From Microbacterium jejuense (lineage in GTDB: Bacteria; Actinomycetota; Actinomycetes; Actinomycetales; Microbacteriaceae): a stretch of 64,000 nucleotides of DNA. The stretch lies in the NCBI RefSeq assembly GCF_019511665.1, contig NZ_JAEUAW010000004.1:186001-250000 (forward strand), in the 5' to 3' direction. Shown here piece after piece: positions 46,122 through 54,817 of the stretch. Numbering within the stretch: the first letter of the stretch is position 1; every line of letters begins with the position of its first letter. The position numbers were made by a program, and so were the translations under genes. The notes under the pieces are model-generated. The model did not search any database. It saw only the letters and a program-made list of their open reading frames with translations, and had not been told where the DNA came from.

Positions 46122-47750
46122 TCAGATCCAGCCCGTCATCCACGCGTGCAGGTGCCAGAAGTCGTACGTGACGTCCATCGCCGAGATCACCGGGTACCAG
46201 AACGCCGCCAGGGCGAGGGCCACGGCAAGGAAGACGATCACGAGCCGCTGGCCGGTCAGGCGCCGGTACGACGGCGCGTCCGGCCGGCCGGCGATGTCGC
46301 GCAGTGCGAAGGTCAGGGCCAGCAGCATGAACGGCAGGATCAGCACCGTGTAGAACTGGAACACCGTGCGCGTCGGCAGGAAGAGCCAGGGCACGTAGGT
46401 CACGGCGACGCCGGTGAGCACGAGCGCGTACCGCCAGTCCCGCGCGACGACGAACCGGTACGCGAGGTACAGCACGGCCGCGACGCCGGCGTACCAGACG
46501 AGCGGGTTCGGGATGGTCGAGATGACCTGCGCGCATCCGTTGTCGGCGGCACAGCCGTTCGCGCCGAGCGCGTCGAGGTGCCAGTACACGCCCGTCGGGC
46601 GCAGCAGCAGCGGCCACTGCCACGCCGGGCTCGCATACGCGTGGCCGCCGGTGATCCCCGCCGACGAGCGGTACATCGCCTCGTGATAGAGCCACAGGCT
46701 CTGCAGGGCGTTGCCGCCCGCGTGGCGGTCGTACCCGCCGTCGGTGACGAGCCACCCCGTCCAGGAGGCCACATAGACGACGACGGCGACGGGCACGAAC
46801 AGCACGAAGGTCGCAAGGCCCTGGCGCACGGCATCCGTCGGCCAGAACTGCACGCCGGCGCGGCGGCGTGCGAGCGCGTCCGTCACGACGAGATAGATCC
46901 CGAGGCCCGCCAGCACCCAGGCGCCGGACCACTTGACGGCGCTCGCGGCGCCCAGTGCGGCTCCGGCGGCGATGATCCACGGCCGGTTCCACAGGACGGG
47001 CCCCCACGACGGGGGCTGGTCGCCGTCGTAGCGGGCGGCGACGGTCGTGGCGATGCGCGTCATGGTGCGTTCGCGGTCGCGCAGCACGAACAAGAACGCC
47101 AGCAGCACGAAGAACGTGAGCGACGTGTCGAGCAGGGCGACGCGGCTCATCGAGATCGCGAGGCCGTCGACGGCCATGAGAAGGCCGGCGACGACGGCGA
47201 ACGTCGTCGAGCGCGTGAGGCGCTTGGCGATGAGCATCAGCACGAGCACCGACGCCGTGCCGAGCAGGGCCGTCGTGATGCGCCACCCCCAGCCCGACTC
47301 CGGGCCGAGAACGAGCATGCCGAGCGTGATGATCCACTTGCCGAGCGGCGGGTGCACCACGAAGGACGGGTTCGACGTGAACACGTCGGGATGGCCCGAC
47401 AGGAAGCTCGCATTGCCGTCCGAGGGCCACGACCCCTCGTAGCCGAGATGCAGCATCGACCAGGCGTCCTTGACGTAGTACGTCTCGTCGAACTGGTTCA
47501 TCAGGTCGTGCGCGGCGGCGAGGTTCCACAGCCGCAGCACGCCGGCCAGCACGACGACCAGGGCGAGGCCCAGCCAGCGGTAGAGGCGCTGCGCCCGCGG
47601 ATCCATCGTCACGCGGGCCGCGAACCGGTCGTACAGGCTCGGTCGCGATGGGGGCAGCAGGGGCGCGGCCTGCTGGTCGGCACTGTGCTGGTCGGCACTG
47701 TGCTGGTCGGCACTGTGCTGATCGACAGCGGGCAGCGGGGCGTCCGTCAC
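46122..47750 (-). CDS. Dolichyl-phosphate-mannose--protein mannosyltransferase (PMT, GT39)
   Basis: A 542-residue integral membrane glycosyltransferase with roughly ten or more transmembrane segments. The catalytic acidic pair D88-E89 lies in NQFDETYYVKDAWS in the first extracytoplasmic loop, as in actinobacterial PMTs that O-mannosylate secreted proteins. The N-terminal 27 residues hold a triplicated pentapeptide (DQHSA repeats) from 15-bp DNA repeats. GTG 47750 follows a TAGACT hexamer by seven bases, so it appears leaderless. It is divergent from rsmI, an arrangement common in actinobacteria. Confidence 0.9.
   Translation of the reverse strand: MTDAPLPAVDQHSADQHSADQHSADQQAAPLLPPSRPSLYDRFAARVTMDPRAQRLYRWLGLALVVVLAGVLRLWNLAAAHDLMNQFDETYYVKDAWSMLHLGYEGSWPSDGNASFLSGHPDVFTSNPSFVVHPPLGKWIITLGMLVLGPESGWGWRITTALLGTASVLVLMLIAKRLTRSTTFAVVAGLLMAVDGLAISMSRVALLDTSLTFFVLLAFLFVLRDRERTMTRIATTVAARYDGDQPPSWGPVLWNRPWIIAAGAALGAASAVKWSGAWVLAGLGIYLVVTDALARRRAGVQFWPTDAVRQGLATFVLFVPVAVVVYVASWTGWLVTDGGYDRHAGGNALQSLWLYHEAMYRSSAGITGGHAYASPAWQWPLLLRPTGVYWHLDALGANGCAADNGCAQVISTIPNPLVWYAGVAAVLYLAYRFVVARDWRYALVLTGVAVTYVPWLFLPTRTVFQFYTVLILPFMLLALTFALRDIAGRPDAPSYRRLTGQRLVIVFLAVALALAAFWYPVISAMDVTYDFWHLHAWMTGWI
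47671..47730. repeat. 15-bp tandem repeats in the PMT N-terminus
   Basis: Three perfect copies of TGCTGGTCGGCACTG (47671-47715) followed by a degenerate fourth (47716-47730). The unit is a multiple of three, so copy-number change would keep the frame. It codes for DQHSA in the cytoplasmic N-terminus. Confidence 0.9.
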
Positions 47751-47757
47751 GCCGCCA

Positions 47758-47803
47758 AGTCTAGGCGGCGGCCCGTGGCCAACCTGAGAGCCGAGTCTAG
47801 GCT
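47758..47803. promoter_or_regulatory. Divergent leaderless promoters of PMT and rsmI
   Basis: TAGACT on the minus strand (47763-47758) is seven bases before GTG 47750. TAGGCT on the plus strand (47798-47803) is six bases before GTG 47810. The -35 regions of the two would overlap in the 34-base gap between them. Confidence 0.55.
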
Positions 47804-47809
47804 GAGGGG

Positions 47810-48628
47810 GTGATCATCCTCGCCGCGACCCCCATCGGCAACCTCGGGGACGCGTCCCGCCGGCTCGTCGAGGCGCTGGAGGAGGCGACGGTGATCGCCG
47901 CCGAAGACACGCGCACGACGCAGCGGCTGCTGGCCGCCCTCGGGGTGGCCAACCGGCCGCGGCTCATCGCGCTGCACGACCACAACGAGAAGGATCGCGC
48001 GCCCGAGCTCGTCGAGCTCGCGCGCGATCAGGACGTGCTGGTGCTGAGCGACGCCGGCATGCCGACCGTGAGCGATCCCGGTTACGGCGTCGTCGCCGCG
48101 GCGGCCGAGGCGGGCGTCGTCGTGACCGCCATCCCCGGCCCGAGCGCCGTCGTGACCGCGCTTGCCGTGTCGGGCCTGCCGACCGACCGCTTCAGCTTCG
48201 AGGGCTTCCTGCCGCGCAAGGCGGGGGAGCGCACGTCGACGCTGCGGGCCCTTGCGGCCGAGCCGCGCACGATGGTGTTCTTCGAGGCGCCGTCGCGGGT
48301 GGCATCCACCCTCTCCGACATGGCCGCCGAGTTCGGCGCCGACCGGCGGGCGGCCGTGTGCCGTGAGCTGACGAAGCTGCACGAGGAGGTCGCCCGCGGC
48401 ACGCTGGCGGAGCTGACGGAGTGGGCCGAAGGCGGCGTCCGCGGTGAGCTCGTCATCGTCGTGGCGGGTGCGCCCGCGCGCGGGGTCGCGTTCCCCGACG
48501 CGGTCACCCAGGTGCTCGAGCTCGTGCGCGACGGCATGCGGCTGAAGGATGCCGCGGCCGAAGTGTCCGGTCAGACCGGACACTCCAGCCGCGAGCTGTA
48601 CCAGGCCGCGCTCGCCGTGCGCGGCTAG
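47810..48628 (+). CDS. rsmI: 16S rRNA (cytidine(1402)-2'-O)-methyltransferase
   Basis: A 272-residue tetrapyrrole-methylase-fold enzyme that 2'-O-methylates C1402 of 16S rRNA. Diagnostic blocks are ATPIGNLGDASRRLVEALEEATVIAAEDTRTTQRLL (residues 6-41), LVLSDAGMPTVSDPGY (about 78-93), AIPGPSAVVTALAVSGLPTDRFSFEGFLPRK and EELTKLHEEV-like RELTKLHEEVARGT. Length is normal. GTG 47810 appears leaderless. Confidence 0.93.
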   Translation: MIILAATPIGNLGDASRRLVEALEEATVIAAEDTRTTQRLLAALGVANRPRLIALHDHNEKDRAPELVELARDQDVLVLSDAGMPTVSDPGYGVVAAAAEAGVVVTAIPGPSAVVTALAVSGLPTDRFSFEGFLPRKAGERTSTLRALAAEPRTMVFFEAPSRVASTLSDMAAEFGADRRAAVCRELTKLHEEVARGTLAELTEWAEGGVRGELVIVVAGAPARGVAFPDAVTQVLELVRDGMRLKDAAAEVSGQTGHSSRELYQAALAVRG

Positions 48629-48646
48629 GCACAGGCAGGCCGGGCG

Positions 48647-50833
48647 CTACCGCTTCTTCTCGACCTTCAGCTGGCGGACCGCCTTGGTCACGAGCTTGGC
48701 GGCGTCCTTCACGTCGCGAGCCGTCGCCCGCGAAGCCGCGAGGACGACCTCGCCCACCGCCGTGGCCTCGTCCAGCTGCGTGAGCGACGCGTCGGTGTAC
48801 CGCGTGCGGTCGACGGCGGCCGCGGTCGTGAGAGCCTGCTCGAGGGCGGTCTTGTCCACCGGCTCTCCGCCGCCGGCGGATGCCGCGTCGATGAGGCGCA
48901 CCTCGTCGAGCACGCCCCAGGCCCCCGCCGTGAGCGAGAAGTCCGCCGAGATCTCGACCACGCCGTCGGCGCCGACGACGATGCCGGGCACGGTCGCGGT
49001 GTGGAAGTCGTTCCACACCGTGAACTCGAGCGGTGCGCTCCACGTGCCCTCCGACGTGCGGGCGGTGAGCGTGCGCGTGTCGGTGGCGGGGCTGTTCGTG
49101 CCCTGCGTCGTGGCCTGCAGCACGTAGGTGCCCGCCGGCACGCCCGTCACCGTCTGCGCCGCCGAGGTCTGGTAGGCCCATCCGCTCCAGAAGGTCACGG
49201 CGTGGTCGCCGACCGCCGCGTCGGCGGTCTCCTGCCGCGCGGCGGGATCGGTGAGCCGCCACGCGCTCATGTCGGCCGCTTCGAATCCGCCGTTGACCAC
49301 GTGGTTGGCCGCCTCGACCGTGACGTCCGCGACGATGGCGAGACCGGATGCCGTCCGGCCCGGGATCTCGTAGTGCCCGGGCCCGCGGATCCAGTCGACC
49401 GCGGCGCTCCAGGTCACGCTCTGCTGCTCGGTCGTGCGGTCGTTGTACGTGATCTCGACGGTCGCCGGGAGCTCGACGGGCGAGCCGTCGACGACCGTGA
49501 GGGCGACCTCCTCGACCGACACCACTTCGCGCGGCGCGACAGCACCGGTGCGGACGTACGCGAACGTGCGCAGCGACTCGAGCGGTGTCCCGTCCCACGC
49601 GAAGAGCGACTGGTTGTCCCACGCGGAGCCGCCGTACGAGTCTCCGACGTGCAGCGGGTCGTAGGCGCTCGCGGCGCTGGAGGCCCAGCCCGAGCCGAAC
49701 TGCTCCCACAGCACGCGGTTCGCCTCGACCTGGTCGGCCGGGCCGACCGGCAGCCATGCCGGCTCCCAGTAGTACACGCCGACGCCCGCGGCGCCGACGG
49801 CGGCGACCGCCGCGATCACGTCGCGCAGCTCCCACGCCTGTCCCTGCACGCTGACGGGGTACTGGCTGGTGGTGCCGCTCGCACCGATCACGTTCGGGTA
49901 GCCGTCGCCGTCCTCGAGGGTGCGGGCCCAGCTGGTCTCGGCGACCATGACCTTCTTGTCGTACGTCGTCGCGACCTGCGACAGGACGGCCGTGAGGTTG
50001 TCGAGCGTGCCGTGCCAGTACGGGTAGTACGAGCTCGCGAAGACGTCGTAGTCGACGCCGAACTGGGCGAGTCCCGCCGCGTACTCGGCGTAACGGCCCG
50101 GGGTCTCGGGGTTCGTGAAGTGCACGGCGACGAGGGCGTCCGGCAGCACGTCGCGCACCGCGGAGCTGCCGGCCGAGACGAGCGCCGCGAACTGCGCGTC
50201 GATCGCGCGCCCTGCGCGCGTGTGCCCGGCGATGGCGTTGTTGGTCTCGTTGCCGATCTGCACCATGCGCACGTCCACACCGGCATCCTCGAAGCGCTGC
50301 AGCGCATCCGCCGTGAAGTCGTGCAGCGCGGTCGCCGTGGCCGCGTCGTCGAGGCCGGCCCACGCCTTCGGGACCAGCTGGCGCGCCGGGTCGGCCCAGA
50401 AGTCGGAGTAGTGGAAGTCGACGAGCACATCCAGTCCGGCGGCGGTCGCGCGCTTCCCGATCTCGACGGCGCGGCCGACATCGACGGTCCCGCCGCCGTA
50501 GCCGCGACCCGAGGCGTCGTACGGGTCGTTCCAGACCCGGATGCGCACGGAGTTCGCGCCGTTGCCCGCGAGCACCTCGAAGATGTCGGCGGGCCGGCCT
50601 GCGGCATCCCGGAACACCACCCCGCTCTCTTCCAGCGACAGGACCGTCGACACGTCGACCCCCATCGCGAAGTCGTCGGCGAGGCCGTCGACCTTGTCGA
50701 CGAAGATGCCGGCGTCCACGGGTCCGGTACCGGTGTCGGCCGATGCCGCCGGCGCCGCGACACCGGCGACCAGTGCCGCGGCCAGGCCAGCGGCCAGCAC
50801 CGTCTTGCGGGTTCTCGAAGTCCAACGCTGCAC
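48647..50833 (-). CDS. ganB: Secreted GH53 arabinogalactan endo-beta-1,4-galactanase, multidomain
   Basis: A 728-residue exoenzyme. A Sec signal peptide (RTRKTVLAAGLAAALVAGVA) ends near A32 (ASA-DT). The GH53 barrel spans about 40-385, with acid/base E196 (QIGNETNN) and nucleophile E299 (VMVAETSW). An Ig-like Big_4-type domain follows (VVSVEEVALTVVDGSPVEL, about 435-500), then a jelly-roll carbohydrate-binding-like domain (NGGFEAADMSAWRL, about 505-650, perhaps CBM61-like) and a C-terminal FIVAR-like helical segment. There is no LPXTG anchor. It cuts galactan outside the cell and is the last gene of the locus. AGAGGA is eight bases before GTG 50833. Confidence 0.88.
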   Translation of the reverse strand: MQRWTSRTRKTVLAAGLAAALVAGVAAPAASADTGTGPVDAGIFVDKVDGLADDFAMGVDVSTVLSLEESGVVFRDAAGRPADIFEVLAGNGANSVRIRVWNDPYDASGRGYGGGTVDVGRAVEIGKRATAAGLDVLVDFHYSDFWADPARQLVPKAWAGLDDAATATALHDFTADALQRFEDAGVDVRMVQIGNETNNAIAGHTRAGRAIDAQFAALVSAGSSAVRDVLPDALVAVHFTNPETPGRYAEYAAGLAQFGVDYDVFASSYYPYWHGTLDNLTAVLSQVATTYDKKVMVAETSWARTLEDGDGYPNVIGASGTTSQYPVSVQGQAWELRDVIAAVAAVGAAGVGVYYWEPAWLPVGPADQVEANRVLWEQFGSGWASSAASAYDPLHVGDSYGGSAWDNQSLFAWDGTPLESLRTFAYVRTGAVAPREVVSVEEVALTVVDGSPVELPATVEITYNDRTTEQQSVTWSAAVDWIRGPGHYEIPGRTASGLAIVADVTVEAANHVVNGGFEAADMSAWRLTDPAARQETADAAVGDHAVTFWSGWAYQTSAAQTVTGVPAGTYVLQATTQGTNSPATDTRTLTARTSEGTWSAPLEFTVWNDFHTATVPGIVVGADGVVEISADFSLTAGAWGVLDEVRLIDAASAGGGEPVDKTALEQALTTAAAVDRTRYTDASLTQLDEATAVGEVVLAASRATARDVKDAAKLVTKAVRQLKVEKKR

Positions 50834-50886
50834 GTTCGCATTCCTCTCTGAATGACTGGATGGATGCCGGGCGCACCGGCTGCGGG

Positions 50887-51798
50887 TCAGCCCTTGACCG
50901 AACCCGCCGTGAGGCCGCCGACGATGTAGCGCTGCAGCGACAGGAACAGGACGAGGACCGGGATGGCGGCGATCACCGCGCCGGCGGCGAACAGACCCCA
51001 GTTCGACGCGAGCTGGTTCGAGACCCACTGGTACATGCCGACGGCGAGCGTCCAGTTCTCCTCCGAGACGAGGACGATCTTCGCGATGATGTAGTCGCCG
51101 AACGCGGCGATGAAGGCGAGCAGGGCGACGACGGCGAGGATCGGGGTCACCAGCGGCATGATGAGCCGCCAGAAGATCTGCGCGTGCGTCGCCCCGTCGA
51201 TCTTGGCGGACTCGTCGATCTCGATCGGCACGGTGTTGAAGAAGCCGTACATGAGGAACGTGTTGACGCCCAGCGCGCCGCCCAGGTACACGCAGATGAG
51301 CGCGATCTTCGAGTTGAGGCCGAGCGCCGGCACCACTTCGCCGAGCGTCAGCAGCATCAGGAAGATCGCCACGAAGGCGAGGGCCTGGGGGAACATCTGG
51401 ATGATCAGAAGGCCGGTGAGCCCCGCCCGGCGTCCCGAGAAGCGGAAGCGCGAGAACGCGTAGGCCGCCGCCGCGCCCATGAGCACGGCGCCGACGGACG
51501 AGATGCCGCCGATCAGCAGCGTGTTGCCGGCCCACGTCCAGAACTGCGTCTGACCGAGCGCGAAGAAGTTCGACAGGTCGACGACGCTGAACAGGGCGTT
51601 GCTCGCGGCCAGCGTGCCGTGGGGGTTGAGCGAGGCCGAAAGGACGTACACCAGCGGGAACACCGCGTAGAAGATGACGACGACGGCGAGCAGGTACTTC
51701 CAGCCGACCTCCAGCAGCCACCTGCGGCGGCGGGCCGCACGACGGTCCGGACGGCCCGTCGCGGCGGGGGGAGCGGCGACATCGGTGGTGAGGGACAT
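50887..51798 (-). CDS. ganQ: Galacto-oligosaccharide ABC transporter permease, MalG type
   Basis: A 303-residue permease with about six transmembrane segments. The EAA-type loop is PIEIDESAKIDGATHAQIFWRL and the C-terminus QRYIVGGLTAGSVKG is the classic MalG/GanQ ending. ATGA overlap with the upstream permease stop. Gene name is by analogy with the Bacillus gan locus. Confidence 0.88.
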   Translation of the reverse strand: MSLTTDVAAPPAATGRPDRRAARRRRWLLEVGWKYLLAVVVIFYAVFPLVYVLSASLNPHGTLAASNALFSVVDLSNFFALGQTQFWTWAGNTLLIGGISSVGAVLMGAAAAYAFSRFRFSGRRAGLTGLLIIQMFPQALAFVAIFLMLLTLGEVVPALGLNSKIALICVYLGGALGVNTFLMYGFFNTVPIEIDESAKIDGATHAQIFWRLIMPLVTPILAVVALLAFIAAFGDYIIAKIVLVSEENWTLAVGMYQWVSNQLASNWGLFAAGAVIAAIPVLVLFLSLQRYIVGGLTAGSVKG

Positions 51799-53414
51799 CA
51801 CTGGAACTCCTCGAGCTTGCGGGTCTGACGGAACGCGATCGCCGAGATGCCGCCGACCACCGCGAACACGAGGATCGACAGGGCGCTGGCCAGGCCGTAG
51901 TCGGCCGCGCCGCCCGACACCCCCGAGATGTCGTAGATCGCCGAGATCAGGATGTCGGTCGCGCCGAGGGCGTACGGCGCGCCGGGGATCGACGGCCCGC
52001 CGTTGTTGAACATGTAGATGACCGTGAAGTTGTTGAAGCTGAACGCGAACGACGAGATCAGCAGCGGCGCGGTCGCCACCAGCACGAGCGGCAGGATGAT
52101 CGACCGCAGCTGCCGCGCCCGGCCGGCGCCGTCGAGGGATGCCGCCTCGAGCGTGTCCTGCGGCAGCGCCTGCAGCGCGCCCGTGCACACCAGGAAGTAG
52201 TACGGGTAGGTGAGCCACAGGTTCACCCAGATGACGGCGGCGCGGGCGAGCCACGGGTCGCCGAGCCAGTTGATGTTGGCGCCGAAGAAGAAGAGGTCGT
52301 TGATGACGCCGAACTCGGCGTTGAACATGCCGCGGAACAGCAGCGCCGACATGAACGCCGGGAACGCGTACGGGAGGATGTACAGCGTCCGCAGGAACCG
52401 CCGGCCCTTGATGCGCGCGTCGTTGTAGATGAGGGCGAGCAGCAGGCCGAGCGCGAAGGGCAGCAGCACCGACAGCGTCGCGAACACGAAGGTCCAGACG
52501 GTGACCGAGAGCAGCGTGCCCGCGAGCGCCGGGTCGGTGAAGATGCGCAGGAAGTTGTCGAACCCGACGTTGACGTACCACCCGGCCGGCAGCGTCGATC
52601 CGTCCTCGGCGACGAACGAGCCGCTGTCGCTCGCGGTGTACACGGTGCCCGTGGCGGTGTCGGTGATCGTCTGGGCGGCGGCATCCCACACCAGCGTCGA
52701 TTCGTAGACGGCTCCGGTGGAGCCGTCGCGTGTGCGGATGGACCCGTCGTTCGGGTCGTCCGAGACCGGCACGCGCAGCGCCGCGATCTGCGCCTGCAGG
52801 TCGGCGTCGGTGATGACCGTCGCCTTCGGCACGACCGTCCAGCCGGGCACCTCGGTGGGTGTGCCCGCCTGCCCGATCTCGGCGCCGCGCACCTCGTCGA
52901 GGGGTTCGTCGACCGTGCCGGCGAGCACATCGCCGTCGTCGACGATCGCGAAGCCCAGCTGGTCGCCGCGCTGCAGCACCGAGAGCGGGTACGTGGGGGA
53001 GTCCTCCACACGGCGCTCGCCCTGGATGAGCGCCGCCTCGACGGCCTGCTCCTGCGTGCCGGCATGGCCGGTGCCGTAGTTCGTGAACGCGATGTATGCG
53101 GTGTAGCCGAAGATGAACACCTGGAAGACCAGGAGGAACACCAGTCCCGGCACGAGGTACTTCAGAGGCAGCGCCCGCCGCGTGAAGTAGACGATGTCGG
53201 CGGCGAGCAGCAGCACCAGCATCCCCCCGAAGACCACCCAGGACTCGGCGCGGAAGGCGCTCAGCAGCGTCATGACGCCGAAGGCGTTCACGAGGGCCAT
53301 GAGGGCGAGCTTGACGAGGAAGCCCCAGCCGGGGCCGCGCCAGCGGCGCGCGTGCGATTCGCGGGGCGGTGCGTCCGTGGTCGCCGGCGGTGCCGGAGGT
53401 GCGTCCACCGTCAT
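51798..53414 (-). CDS. ganP: Galacto-oligosaccharide ABC transporter permease, MalF type with large extracellular loop
   Basis: A 538-residue permease. Three hydrophobic segments lie within the first 110 residues, then an extracytoplasmic insertion of about 180 residues (rich in D, T and V) precedes the core permease domain. The EAA loop is QDTLEAASLDGAGRARQLRSI. This layout matches E. coli MalF with its P2 loop. Start ATG 53414 has AGGAG seven bases before it; an upstream in-frame ATG at 53483 is less likely. The loop may contact the binding protein. Confidence 0.88.
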   Translation of the reverse strand: MTVDAPPAPPATTDAPPRESHARRWRGPGWGFLVKLALMALVNAFGVMTLLSAFRAESWVVFGGMLVLLLAADIVYFTRRALPLKYLVPGLVFLLVFQVFIFGYTAYIAFTNYGTGHAGTQEQAVEAALIQGERRVEDSPTYPLSVLQRGDQLGFAIVDDGDVLAGTVDEPLDEVRGAEIGQAGTPTEVPGWTVVPKATVITDADLQAQIAALRVPVSDDPNDGSIRTRDGSTGAVYESTLVWDAAAQTITDTATGTVYTASDSGSFVAEDGSTLPAGWYVNVGFDNFLRIFTDPALAGTLLSVTVWTFVFATLSVLLPFALGLLLALIYNDARIKGRRFLRTLYILPYAFPAFMSALLFRGMFNAEFGVINDLFFFGANINWLGDPWLARAAVIWVNLWLTYPYYFLVCTGALQALPQDTLEAASLDGAGRARQLRSIILPLVLVATAPLLISSFAFSFNNFTVIYMFNNGGPSIPGAPYALGATDILISAIYDISGVSGGAADYGLASALSILVFAVVGGISAIAFRQTRKLEEFQ

Positions 53415-53461
53415 GGGGGTGCTCCTGTCGAGGGAAGTCTGGCGAGGGAAGAGAGGTGGAG

Positions 53462-53499
53462 TCCGGGAGGCGGGGAGAGGCACTCGCCCGCCTCCCGGA
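53462..53499 (-). promoter_or_regulatory. Intercistronic hairpin between the binding-protein and permease genes
   Basis: A perfect 13-bp stem (53462-53474 with 53487-53499) and a 12-base loop, in the 134-base gap between the galacto-oligosaccharide binding protein and the MalF-type permease. It probably stabilises the upstream mRNA end or attenuates permease expression (inference). Confidence 0.6.
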
Positions 53500-53548
53500 G
53501 TCGGGGCCGGCTGCTCGGGTCAGCCGGCGGTCTTGCGGGTCAGCGGGC

Positions 53549-54781
53549 TCAGCCCTTGACCGCGGTCTCGACGTCGGTGACCATCTGGTTCCACGTCGAC
53601 ACGGGGTCGGCGCCGTTGATGATCTGCGACTGGGCGGCGTTCCACAGGTCCCACACCGACCCCATCTCGGGGATGCTCGGCATCGGCACGCCGTTCTGCG
53701 CCGAGGCGAGGAAGCCCGCGATGATCGGGTCGGACGCGACCTCGGTGGCCAGCGTCGACCACGCCGGGATGCGCGGGTCGGCCTCGTAGAGGGCGCGCTG
53801 CGCCTCCTCGGTGCCGAGGTAGTCGACGAGGAACGACTGCGCGAGCAGCTTGTTCTTGGACTGCGAGCTCAGGTAGAAGCCCTGCACGCCCACGAACGGC
53901 GCCGCGGGCTGGCCGCCCGCGGACGGGATGGGGCTCACGACGATGTTCTTCACGTCGGGGTACGCGCTGATCGCCCACGGTCCCTGGATCGTGTACGGGG
54001 CCTTGCCCGAGTTGAACAGCTCGTTGTTGATGTCGTAGTCGACGGTCGTGGAGATGTACCCGGTGCCGTTCTTGCCGTTCGCGCCCAGCCACTGCGCGAA
54101 CGCCTCGCCGGCGGGGCCGCCCATTCCGACCTCGGTCGTGTACGAGCCCGACGCGTCCTGCACGAACACCGGAGCGCCGAACGACGTCTGGAAGCCGTAC
54201 ATCGTGTAGCCGTCACCGGTCTCGCCGTTGGTGTTGATGACGAACGGGCGCTCGGTGCCGGCCGCGAGACCTTTCTGGATCATGTCGTCCCACGTCGCGG
54301 GGGCGTCGGTGCCGACGAGGTCGGCGTTCTGCACGAGCGCGATGGTCTCGAGCGAGTAGGGGAGGGCGTACAGCTGTCCGTCGTAGGTCATCGCCTCGAG
54401 CGCGACCTGCTCGAACTCCGACGCCTTGTCGCCGAGGTCGATCGTGTCGACGACGCCCGCAGCGACCAGCGCGCCGAGCCAGTCGTGCGCGCCGACCGTG
54501 ATGTCGGGACCCTTGCCCGTGGGCACCTGGGCGATGAAGTCGTTGCGGAGATCCTCGAAGTTCTTCTTGACGATCTTGACGCTCGCGCCGGTCTCTTCTT
54601 CGAAGGCCTTCGCGGCGTCCTTGACGGCGGCCTGGCGCTCCTCGTCGGTCCAGATGACGAGCTCGGCGCCCGTCCCGTCGGCGTTGCCGTCGCCGCCGTC
54701 GTCGGCCGATCCGCCGGCGCAGCCGGCGAGGACGACCGCCGCCGTGAGCGCCAGCGCTCCCAATGCGATCTGCTTGCGCAT
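53549..54781 (-). CDS. ganS: Galacto-oligosaccharide-binding lipoprotein (MalE/GanS type)
   Basis: A 410-residue family 1 solute-binding protein. The signal peptide MRKQIALGALALTAAVVLAG-C contains the lipobox LAGC (C21). The mature start ELVIWTDEERQAAVKDAAKAFEEETGASVKIV and the segment ELFNSGKAPYTIQGPWAISAY are close to MalE. TTCC-poor upstream but GAAAGGAAC precedes ATG 54781. It delivers galactan-derived oligosaccharides to the two permeases downstream. Confidence 0.9.
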   Translation of the reverse strand: MRKQIALGALALTAAVVLAGCAGGSADDGGDGNADGTGAELVIWTDEERQAAVKDAAKAFEEETGASVKIVKKNFEDLRNDFIAQVPTGKGPDITVGAHDWLGALVAAGVVDTIDLGDKASEFEQVALEAMTYDGQLYALPYSLETIALVQNADLVGTDAPATWDDMIQKGLAAGTERPFVINTNGETGDGYTMYGFQTSFGAPVFVQDASGSYTTEVGMGGPAGEAFAQWLGANGKNGTGYISTTVDYDINNELFNSGKAPYTIQGPWAISAYPDVKNIVVSPIPSAGGQPAAPFVGVQGFYLSSQSKNKLLAQSFLVDYLGTEEAQRALYEADPRIPAWSTLATEVASDPIIAGFLASAQNGVPMPSIPEMGSVWDLWNAAQSQIINGADPVSTWNQMVTDVETAVKG

Positions 54782-54817
54782 GATGTTCCTTTCGGTTGGT
54801 GATGCAGGAGGTGTGGG

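Noticed and set aside
47671..47730. Possible CRISPR-like array
   Set aside because: Repeats are direct and adjacent with no spacers and lie in a coding sequence; it is a coding tandem repeat.
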